Assembly (NCBI GenBank): GCA_944326685.1
Contig: CALVEV010000035.1
Coordinates: 1 to 64,000, forward strand
DNA length: 64,000 bases
Direction: 5' to 3'
Origin: Candidatus Gastranaerophilales bacterium
GTDB taxonomy: Bacteria > Cyanobacteriota > Vampirovibrionia > Gastranaerophilales > Gastranaerophilaceae
Shown: positions 44,472 through 52,063 of the stretch, in pieces
How positions within the stretch are numbered: the first letter of the stretch is position 1
Layout of the letters: each line of letters begins with the position of its first letter
Position numbers and translations under genes: made by a program
Notes under the pieces: generated by a model
Told to the model about the DNA's origin: nothing
The model's input: the letters and a program-made list of their open reading frames with translations, nothing else
The model's database searches: none

Positions 44472-45503
44472 TTATTTATTTTTACTAATTATTATTGCTG
44501 TTCTTTGTGATTTACCAATATTCATTTTCTTGCATAAATCTTCTGATATAAAATCAGAATTAACTACCTCGACTTTACCATATTTTTTAAATCGTTCATA
44601 AATGTCACGACCATATAATCTTACATGATCTTCTTGTCCATAATATTTTAATCTATCTTCTGGTGTAACAATACTAGAATCATCAAATGTTTTTTCCAAA
44701 TTATTATCATATGGAGCAGTCAATATTATTTTACCATCTGGCTTTAATACTCTAGTTAATTCTTTAAAAAATAACTCTTCATCTTCTATATGCTCGACAA
44801 CATGATTTGAGATTATAAAATCAAACTTGTTATCATCAAATTTCAAATCCAAAACATTCATCTTCAATATATCTTTAGCATAAGGATACCTAGAAGGATC
44901 TAAGTCAATTGATACATAATTTATTTGATCATTATCAGTAAATAAGTTATAAATACTTTTTTCTGGTGCCGTATGCAAAACTGATATTCTCTCGGTTAAC
45001 TTATTAAAAATATGTTTTTGATAAACATAATATAAAAATCTATGACGCTCCATAGATCCACAATTTAAACACATTACATTTTTCCTAACAGGAGTCCCAT
45101 AATCTTCAAAATACTCATCTTTATGACAAAATGGACAATAATATTTAGGAGTATTTATATATTCATAATAAGAATAGAATAAATTTTTATACAATTTTAT
45201 ATATGGACATTTTTTCAAATAATCTTTTATCATATTATAAACATATTGATTATTAGACTTTACTGACATAATAACAACATCAGGCCACATTCCATCTAAA
45301 ATATCAGGAGAATAAATTTTGTATCCGCAAAATTCTTTGTTTTGTCTTGTGATATCTTTATCTATAATTCCACAAACATTAGGAAATTTTTCTATAGATA
45401 AAATATCTTTTAAAAAATTACTTGCACCCCAAAACATAATCTTTTTATCAGAAAGATTTTTTATTTCTTTTATAAAATAATCTTCTAAATTTATACTACA
45501 CAT
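44472..45503 (-). CDS. Rossmann module fused to zinc-ribbon methyltransferase
   Basis: 343 residues. The shared module forms residues 15-110 (KIMFWGASNFLKD start). A treble-clef-like cysteine pair set, CPFC and CLNCGSMERHR, follows at about 118-150. A class I methyltransferase closes the protein, with the core DFIISNHVVEHIED and FFKELTRVLKPDGKI. The usual glycine-rich SAM loop is weak. It is the first gene of the glycan operon, with a perfect GGAGG site and its own promoter. Confidence 0.82.
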   Translation of the reverse strand: MCSINLEDYFIKEIKNLSDKKIMFWGASNFLKDILSIEKFPNVCGIIDKDITRQNKEFCGYKIYSPDILDGMWPDVVIMSVKSNNQYVYNMIKDYLKKCPYIKLYKNLFYSYYEYINTPKYYCPFCHKDEYFEDYGTPVRKNVMCLNCGSMERHRFLYYVYQKHIFNKLTERISVLHTAPEKSIYNLFTDNDQINYVSIDLDPSRYPYAKDILKMNVLDLKFDDNKFDFIISNHVVEHIEDEELFFKELTRVLKPDGKIILTAPYDNNLEKTFDDSSIVTPEDRLKYYGQEDHVRLYGRDIYERFKKYGKVEVVNSDFISEDLCKKMNIGKSQRTAIIISKNK

Positions 45504-45530
45504 ACTCCCTCCTAATAAATAATAACATAT

Positions 45531-45559
45531 AATATAGATATTTGAAATAATCTTATCAA
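45531..45559 (-). promoter_or_regulatory. promoter of the glycan operon
   Basis: Minus strand: TTGATA (45554-45559), 17 bases, TATATT (45531-45536). It lies directly after the yidD stop and gives a leader of about 20 bases. Genes from 45503 to 30947 are all on one strand with gaps under 35 bases. Confidence 0.55.
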
Positions 45560-45769
45560 TTAGGGGACAGGATCATACCCACCTTCGTTTAATGGATGAC
45601 ATCGACAGATACGTTTTATTCCTAACCAACCACCTTTTAGTATTCCATATTTTATTATTGCTTGCTTCATATATTCGGAACAAGTTGGATAAAAACGACA
45701 TCTTGAAGGTGTTAAGGCTGATATTTTTTGATAAATTTTAATTATTCCTAATATAATCTTTTTTAACAT
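45560..45769 (-). CDS. yidD: membrane protein insertion efficiency factor YidD
   Basis: 69 residues. The hallmark [12 protein letters not shown] with its Cys pair and [15 protein letters not shown] at the end are complete. It is a small peripheral membrane protein that assists YidC insertion. It lies three bases after flhA, as if cotranscribed with the flagellar operon. In most genomes it sits near rpmH-rnpA, so the location is unusual. Confidence 0.95.
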   Translation of the reverse strand: MLKKIILGIIKIYQKISALTPSRCRFYPTCSEYMKQAIIKYGILKGGWLGIKRICRCHPLNEGGYDPVP

Positions 45770-45772
45770 TTA

Positions 45773-47857
45773 TTATGCAGCACCTTCACCAATTGTATCA
45801 ACGGCTTCAACCTTAATATCAGTAATTAATTCTGAATAAGAAATTACAACAATTGTTGGGATATGACGTTCCAATAATTGGAATAATGGCAATCTAATTC
45901 TAGGTGAACATAAAATTACAGGTTGCTTACCAATATTTTGATGCGCACGCATTAATGTCATTGCAGTTGATTCAATCAAATCTTGAACCTGCATTGGATT
46001 TAACAAGAACATTGTTCCTAACTCTGTTCTTTGACAACTATCATCAAGTATTTTTTCCCATTCTGGAGATAAAGTTAATGCATAAAGTACATTATCATCT
46101 TGAACATTGGTTAAACAAATCTGACGACCTAATGCAGCTCTCAATCGTTCAGATAAAATATCAGGTTCTTTAGAGAATCTTGCATAGTCACAAAGTCTTT
46201 CAAATACAAATATAATATCTTTGATAGAAACTTTTTCTCTAATTAAGTTAACAAATATTTTTCTTAAATCAGATGTTGAAATAATTGCAGGAACTAAATC
46301 GTTAACCAATGTAGGGTCTTGAGATCTAACAAGTTCCATAAGCTTAAGAACATCTGTTTTTGTCATAACTTCATCTACATGCTTACGAACACATTCTTGT
46401 AAGTGAGTAACAAGAACATCTGTTGCATCAACGGCAGTAACATTACTTGCTGATTGAGCATCTTCTGAATTTACCCAATAAGCTTGTGTTTGATATGTAG
46501 GATCAACTGCAATAATTGCATCATCTGGAACAGACTTTTTAACTGCATCCCATTGATCTGCAATTACCATATACTTACCTGGATATACATAACCTGTAGC
46601 TACTGTGTTTCCACGGATAGAAATCATGTACTCATTAGCTTCCAGAGCTGATGAATCCATAATACGAATATTCGGTAAAATATAACCTAATTCATCTGTT
46701 ACACGTTGACGCAATGCTGCAATTTTAGCAAGCAATTGACCTTCTTGGTCAGGATCGGCAATTACAAGCAAACCTGCACCAACTTGTAAACTTAATACGT
46801 CAACACCTAAACGTTCATACATCTTATTAGGGTTAACCAAATCTTGCATATTTTGACGTACATTTTCTAATTGTCCTAATTGAGACTGAACGTCAGCATT
46901 AATTAATACAGAGAATCCTGCTATTGCTAATCCAATTGAAAACATAATAAATGGTATAAATGGTAACCCTGTAATTGGACAAGTAATTGCAATTAAGAAT
47001 AAGAATACTGCTGCAAAGAATAATGAATAAGGTTTATTCATAATCTGTTCAGTTAAATCAGCACCTAATGATGCACTTGCTGCAGATGCACGTGTCATTA
47101 CGATACCTGCTGCAATTGACATTAATAATGAAGGGACCTGTGATGCCAAACCATCACCAATTGTTAAAATTGTATATTTAGAAACAGCATCTGCTGCTGG
47201 CATTTGATTCATTAAACAACCAATTAACAAACCTCCAACAATGTTAATGATTACGATAATGATACCAGCCATAGTATCACCTTTTACGAACTTCATCGCA
47301 CCATCCATAGACCCGAATAAGCTTGATTCTCTTTGTAAATCTTCACGACGTTTAACTGCTTCTTCTGGAGATATCAAACCGGCATTAAAGTCCGCATCGA
47401 TTGTCATCTGTTTTCCTGGCATAGCATCTAACGCAAATCTAGCTGATACTTCCGCGATACGTTCCGCACCTTTTGTGATTACCATGAACTGTACAACAGT
47501 GATAATCAAGAAGATTACACCACCTACAACCATATTACCACCGGTTACGAATGTCCCAAATGCGTGAATTACCTCACCAGCTTCACCTTTTGCAAGAATC
47601 AGACGAGTAGATGCAATTGATAATACCAAACGGAACATCGTTCCTAACAAGATAATTGATGGAAACGCTGCTAATTCAAGTGGTTTTTGAACATATAATG
47701 ATATCATTAAAAGAACGATACCTAATGTAATATTCAAACTGATTGAAAAATTGATAACCCAATTAGGCATCTCTACCAACAAGATTAATATCAAAGTCAG
47801 TACGAAAAATGCAAGGAATATTTCACTTATTGGTTTATGTTCTGCTTCTGCTGCCAT
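45773..47857 (-). CDS. flhA: flagellar export gate protein FlhA
   Basis: 694 residues, normal for FlhA. Eight membrane helices occupy the first half. The cytoplasmic FHIPEP loop is strongly conserved (TKGAERIAEVSARFALDAMPGKQMTIDAD). The soluble C-terminal domain binds export chaperones and substrates. It is the energy-transducing gate of flagellar type III export. Its ATG shares one base with the fliH stop. The FlhB, FliPQR and FliI partners are not in the window. Confidence 0.97.
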   Translation of the reverse strand: MAAEAEHKPISEIFLAFFVLTLILILLVEMPNWVINFSISLNITLGIVLLMISLYVQKPLELAAFPSIILLGTMFRLVLSIASTRLILAKGEAGEVIHAFGTFVTGGNMVVGGVIFLIITVVQFMVITKGAERIAEVSARFALDAMPGKQMTIDADFNAGLISPEEAVKRREDLQRESSLFGSMDGAMKFVKGDTMAGIIIVIINIVGGLLIGCLMNQMPAADAVSKYTILTIGDGLASQVPSLLMSIAAGIVMTRASAASASLGADLTEQIMNKPYSLFFAAVFLFLIAITCPITGLPFIPFIMFSIGLAIAGFSVLINADVQSQLGQLENVRQNMQDLVNPNKMYERLGVDVLSLQVGAGLLVIADPDQEGQLLAKIAALRQRVTDELGYILPNIRIMDSSALEANEYMISIRGNTVATGYVYPGKYMVIADQWDAVKKSVPDDAIIAVDPTYQTQAYWVNSEDAQSASNVTAVDATDVLVTHLQECVRKHVDEVMTKTDVLKLMELVRSQDPTLVNDLVPAIISTSDLRKIFVNLIREKVSIKDIIFVFERLCDYARFSKEPDILSERLRAALGRQICLTNVQDDNVLYALTLSPEWEKILDDSCQRTELGTMFLLNPMQVQDLIESTAMTLMRAHQNIGKQPVILCSPRIRLPLFQLLERHIPTIVVISYSELITDIKVEAVDTIGEGAA

Positions 47858-48600
47858 TAAGCACTCCTCAATGCACTTTGTACAATATCTAATTGAGCTT
47901 CTAGACTTGCATCTACTATACCATTATTTGTTTGAACAATACAACTACCTTCTGATATTGAATCATCTGGAACTATACTTATTTTAGATTCTACACCTAA
48001 TAAATTCAATTTTTCTGGCAAATTATCTTTTACATATTGTGCTTGGACTGTATTTACCTTAATAACAACTTTAGGCTCATTTTTAGGTATAGTTTTAAAT
48101 ATATCCATAACTGTATCTATTATTATTTGCGGATCAGTTTGAACTTCATGTTTTATAATTTTCTTAGCAATTTCTAAACTCATTTCTATAATATCAGGAG
48201 CTATTGCATCAAATACCCTTTTATCAGCACCCATAAATATAGTTAATGCATTTTTTAATTTTTCGACATCACCTTTTGCTTGCTCTAAACCTAAATTATA
48301 CCCTTCTTGATAAGCAGCTTCTTTTATCTGAGTAGCTTCTTCTTGAGCTCTTGAAATTAAATTTCTATCATCAATTCTACGATATCCCCGTCTACGATTA
48401 CCTGTTCGACGTTCTTCTCGTTGTGTAAAATCTATATTATCAATATCAAAAATCTCAGCTTCAGAGCCTTCCTCGACTTCTGGCTGGGATTGTTTAGCAA
48501 CAGCCTCTTCTGCAGCACGTCTTGCGGCTTCCTCCTCCATACGTTGCTGTTCTTCTCTTGCTGCTAATTTTTTTTGAAAATTGTTTTTCTTTATTATCAT
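47857..48600 (-). CDS. fliH: flagellar assembly protein FliH-like
   Basis: 247 residues. A basic, Glu/Ala-rich helical N-terminus (EEQQRMEEEAARRAAEEA) is followed by a Q/E-rich region. The C-terminal FliH/YscL domain (about 125-245) has EAAYQEGYNLGLEQAKGDVEKL, ALEIAKKIIKHEV and IVQTNNGIVDASLEAQLDIV. FliH is the stator-like regulator of the export ATPase FliI, which is not encoded here. It is coupled to flhA by a one-base overlap. Confidence 0.88.
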   Translation of the reverse strand: MIIKKNNFQKKLAAREEQQRMEEEAARRAAEEAVAKQSQPEVEEGSEAEIFDIDNIDFTQREERRTGNRRRGYRRIDDRNLISRAQEEATQIKEAAYQEGYNLGLEQAKGDVEKLKNALTIFMGADKRVFDAIAPDIIEMSLEIAKKIIKHEVQTDPQIIIDTVMDIFKTIPKNEPKVVIKVNTVQAQYVKDNLPEKLNLLGVESKISIVPDDSISEGSCIVQTNNGIVDASLEAQLDIVQSALRSA

Positions 48601-48605
48601 ATAAT

Positions 48606-49634
48606 CTATTCTACACTATCTTTGACATAATCCACAACTATTTGTGCAACCTTTACAGGGATTGGATAATAATCTCCTTCATACGCTTTTGAAATGAAAC
48701 GCTTTAAGAATGGACGCTCTGATTTAAACAATTTCTCAACATTTTCCATTGGATGAGTATCAAATATTTTATTTAACTGTCTGATAATAGATTCTTGACT
48801 TGGAGATTTTCTTCTTGGTAAAAATTCTTTTATATTTTCCAAACATTTCAAAGTATAATTTAAGTCAAGACCTGCTTCTAAATTTTCAACCTTCATATAA
48901 TTACGAATAGTTTCTACATCTTGTGGCGAAAATTTTTCTAATATTGCTTCAACTCTATCACTCGGTAAGATTTTTAATACCAAAGCTATTGATATTAATT
49001 TCACAGATTTATCCAAAGATGATGGTGGTAATACTGGAGTTGGTGCCGCTTGAACAGAAGGGGTATCAGAAACCGGAGGTGGCGGAGCATCCGGTTGGAT
49101 ACTTTCCATTGCAGCTTTTTGTTCTGCTTCTGCTTGAGCAGCTTGAGCCGCCATATCATCTATATTTGATTGGCTCATTGCTTTCTGTGAAATTTCTGAT
49201 GATATTACTCCTCGTTTTTCTAGATTATCAATGGCTTCTTTATAACTTTTATTTACATGATGCTCTATTAACTGCAATATTTGATCTTGAGGGATATTTT
49301 TCTTAATAGCTTGTTTAGCAACTTCAAATATTGTAAATGCAATTTTTTGCATTATGCCATCCCAATGCTCTGGCATAATTCCAGAATGAACTAAGTCTAT
49401 TGATTTATGGAATGCCCATTCTGCAATAATTTGAGTTACAAATATTGCTTGTTCTGCATTAAATCCTAATGCTTCATCATTATATATTGCTTCTCCAGCT
49501 AAAAGAGTAAAATTTGATAATGTTTTAACGACATAATTCTTTTGCATATCGTTAAAATCTTTGGGAATTAAATCACCTGCTTGTGATGACATTAATTCTG
49601 CAAACTCTTTATAATCAAACCCTTCTATTGCCAT
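48606..49634 (-). CDS. FliG-position protein, FliG-like middle domain
   Basis: 342 residues at the place of fliG, between fliF and fliH. The stretch about 215-270 (KLISIALVLKILPSDRVEAILEKFSPQDVETI) matches the armadillo-like middle repeat of FliG/MotE. A Pro/Gln/Ala linker (170-205) precedes it. I cannot find the FliG C-terminal motor domain, its charged torque helix or the EHPQ motif. The N-terminal 150 residues are helical and unrecognised. It may dock on FliF without a rotor function. An AAGGG site precedes the ATG. Confidence 0.6.
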   Translation of the reverse strand: MAIEGFDYKEFAELMSSQAGDLIPKDFNDMQKNYVVKTLSNFTLLAGEAIYNDEALGFNAEQAIFVTQIIAEWAFHKSIDLVHSGIMPEHWDGIMQKIAFTIFEVAKQAIKKNIPQDQILQLIEHHVNKSYKEAIDNLEKRGVISSEISQKAMSQSNIDDMAAQAAQAEAEQKAAMESIQPDAPPPPVSDTPSVQAAPTPVLPPSSLDKSVKLISIALVLKILPSDRVEAILEKFSPQDVETIRNYMKVENLEAGLDLNYTLKCLENIKEFLPRRKSPSQESIIRQLNKIFDTHPMENVEKLFKSERPFLKRFISKAYEGDYYPIPVKVAQIVVDYVKDSVE

Positions 49635-49693
49635 TACCGTTTTCCCTTATCAATTTAATGAGAGGAAATTATTATATTCCTCTCATTTTAAAC

Positions 49694-51352
49694 TTAACCT
49701 TGTTCAATCCAACTTTTAATTTTTTCGCCAGCCATATCTTCATCTGCAATTTCGAAATCATTCTTAATCTCTGCTAAAGCATTTTTTAGAGGTGTATAAT
49801 CTACAGGCATTCTTGCTTGTTGGATTTGAAGCATTGTTTGTTCTCTTTGTTCTACCAAACCTTGTTGTAACTGTTGTTGTTGCTGAACAAGGGCTTCTGC
49901 TTTTTGACTTACATCTCTTAATTGTTGTTCTTGAGCAACTGTTTTTTCTCGTAATACTTCCATTTCGCTTTCTTGGTTTTCTCTCATTTTCTTTAATCTG
50001 TGAGTTACTGCTCTATGAGCTAAGAATAAACTTGCTGCTACCATTGCTATTGCTAACCACCATGGGTTACCTGTTTCATCAGGTTTTGGAAGTTTTTCAG
50101 GATTGTCTGATGCTAAATATGGATCATTTGAATCATTAAATGCAATTGATACATTTTCTGGACTTGCCTTTGGACTTGCAGCGTGTGCAATTAATTCTTT
50201 TAAATCATCAATTGTTATGTCTGGTGGTAATGCTGCTTTATCCATTGTAACTGCAATTGATATATCTTCTATTACTCCAGGATTCATATATTCATTTGTT
50301 TGAATTTTAGATACACCGTATTGTGTTTCTTTTGCAGTTCTGGAATAATTTCTATTTTGACTTGAATCACCGCCGCCACCTGGTAAACCATTTGGTAAAT
50401 ATACACTTACTGCGTTTGTATTTTTATTTCTATCGCTTGTTTGATCTCCCAAACCTTCTGAGAATGTTTGTTCTGTTATTGATGCTTTTTGATTTGGATC
50501 ATACCAAGTTGTAAACTTCTCTGTTGGAGATTGTTTTAAGAATGTACTTACTGTTGCTGTATAATTACCTTTACCTACTAATCTATCTAATTGTGTATTA
50601 ACCTTTTGAAGCATGTATTTATCTTTTTCATGAAGTTTTTCTTCATCTTGAGATGTTGCATCTAAAATATTATTATATACATTACCATTAGTATCTGTTA
50701 TTGATAAATTTTCTGGAGTAAGACCTGATACTGAACCAACTAACAAGTTAGTAATTGCTTTTACTTTAAAGTTATCAAGTTTTTCCCCTGAAGGCATGTC
50801 AAGTTGAACTGTTGCAGTTACAGGTTTTTGATCTTGTGAGAACATTGTTTGTTCTGGAATTGATACAAAAACTGATGCATTTTGAATTGGAGGAATTTTT
50901 CTTATTAATCTTGCTAATTCACCATCAATTGCACGAATTAAACGAATTCTTTTATCTTCTTTTGTAGAAGTAAAGTCTCCTTTATCAAACATTTCTAGCC
51001 CAACATTTTGATCCATTAAGCCACTTTTTACAATCGCTAATAATGCTCTATCACGTTGAGTTTGTGTATAATCTTTTAAGAAAATCGTAGATTTTGTACC
51101 ATCTAATTTTCTATTAGCTGTAATACCTTCTCTTGCTAATAATGCTTGTATCTCTATAGCTTTTCCAAGATTGTCTGTTGTTAATAAATCAAGAGGTTCT
51201 TTTATTACCTTCTCTTGAACAACTTTAGCTCCTGCGCCTCTATTAGAACCAGATACAATCGCAACAGTTACTATCAAAGCAACAAGAACTACTGCAACAA
51301 CTGCCGCTCCTATTAAGAAATTTTTATTTTGTAATAACTGTTTAAAATCCAT
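49694..51352 (-). CDS. fliF: flagellar MS-ring protein FliF
   Basis: 552 residues. A membrane helix at about 12-34 leads into the YscJ/FliF ring domains (LLTTDNLGKAIEIQALLAREGI; RKIPPIQNASVFVSIPE). A periplasmic part with a Gly/Asn-rich insertion follows, then a second helix near 427-446. The cytoplasmic tail is long and Gln-rich, ending ALAEIKNDFEIADEDMAGEKIKSWIEQG, the FliG-binding helix type. The ring would be the platform for the export gate. It follows fliE by 63 bases. Confidence 0.95.
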   Translation of the reverse strand: MDFKQLLQNKNFLIGAAVVAVVLVALIVTVAIVSGSNRGAGAKVVQEKVIKEPLDLLTTDNLGKAIEIQALLAREGITANRKLDGTKSTIFLKDYTQTQRDRALLAIVKSGLMDQNVGLEMFDKGDFTSTKEDKRIRLIRAIDGELARLIRKIPPIQNASVFVSIPEQTMFSQDQKPVTATVQLDMPSGEKLDNFKVKAITNLLVGSVSGLTPENLSITDTNGNVYNNILDATSQDEEKLHEKDKYMLQKVNTQLDRLVGKGNYTATVSTFLKQSPTEKFTTWYDPNQKASITEQTFSEGLGDQTSDRNKNTNAVSVYLPNGLPGGGGDSSQNRNYSRTAKETQYGVSKIQTNEYMNPGVIEDISIAVTMDKAALPPDITIDDLKELIAHAASPKASPENVSIAFNDSNDPYLASDNPEKLPKPDETGNPWWLAIAMVAASLFLAHRAVTHRLKKMRENQESEMEVLREKTVAQEQQLRDVSQKAEALVQQQQQLQQGLVEQREQTMLQIQQARMPVDYTPLKNALAEIKNDFEIADEDMAGEKIKSWIEQG

Positions 51353-51415
51353 ATCGATAGCACCCTAACGCAAATTTTATTAATTTTATACACACTACTA
51401 TGTCACTATACTATA

Positions 51416-51766
51416 CTATACTTGAAGTTGCATAATTTTATCATATGTTTGGATGATTTTACCAGTAAATTGTGTTGCAACATTCACATTTATTTCTGCT
51501 TTTGCCATCGCAGTCATTACATCGTGAATATCTACATCATCATTACCCATCATTACATCTTTTAACATACCATCTGGGGCATTCAAGTCATCATTGAATT
51601 TTTCTACTAAACCTGACATTACTGATTGAAAATCAGCTGTCTCAGGAGTTTCAACACGGCTCATTCTTGCTCCTGGAAGCCCTCCAAACCAAGGATCCAT
51701 TTTTGTATGTTGAATTCGAGCTTGTAAATCATATCTCGGATAAAATCCATGTCCATTTGATAACAT
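51416..51766 (-). CDS. fliE: flagellar hook-basal body complex protein FliE
   Basis: 116 residues. The C-terminal half (DVDIHDVMTAMAKAEINVNVATQF..KIIQTYDKIMQLQV) is standard FliE, the adaptor between MS ring and rod and the first export substrate. The N-terminal 45 residues are variable with GGLPGARMSRVETPE. It is the first gene of the fliE-F-G-H-flhA operon. A GAGGT site precedes the ATG and a good promoter lies at 51809. Confidence 0.93.
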   Translation of the reverse strand: MLSNGHGFYPRYDLQARIQHTKMDPWFGGLPGARMSRVETPETADFQSVMSGLVEKFNDDLNAPDGMLKDVMMGNDDVDIHDVMTAMAKAEINVNVATQFTGKIIQTYDKIMQLQV

Positions 51767-51808
51767 ACTTATACCTCACTCTTTTAGTTAAACTCGCTTA
51801 CATTTTTG

Positions 51809-51837
51809 TTTATAGTAATCGGATAAAATTCTGATAA
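51809..51837 (-). promoter_or_regulatory. promoter of the fliE-flhA operon
   Basis: Minus strand: TTATCA (51832-51837), 17 bases, TATAAA (51809-51814), giving a leader of about 35 bases. The other 150 bases up to 52003 are AT-rich and hold no gene. Confidence 0.5.
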
Positions 51838-52002
51838 AATTAATTAAATACATAATAAATCCTTCATTTGTGCTAGTTAAAACTCTAGTTTGACTGTATT
51901 TGTTTTAAGGATTTGATTTAAAAAGTCAACAAAAAAGTAAGGCTATGACATGATTTCAGCCTATTTTGTAATATTTCTTAATATTTGCACCATCACACAA
52001 AA

Positions 52003-52031
52003 CTAACTTTTATTGTAAAAATAAAAGTTAG
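52003..52031 (-). terminator. terminator of the SNF2 helicase gene
   Basis: Twelve-base stem CTAACTTTTATT/AATAAAAGTTAG with a five-base loop; TTTT follows on the minus strand, 33 bases after the stop at 52064. Confidence 0.7.
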
Positions 52032-52063
52032 ACAAAATTATATTTAAAATTAATTATTTACCC

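Noticed and set aside
30947..45503. Glycan operon considered as a mobile island
   Set aside because: No integrase, transposase, tRNA or direct repeats border it; the base composition is only slightly more AT-rich than its neighbours. Past acquisition is possible but not shown.
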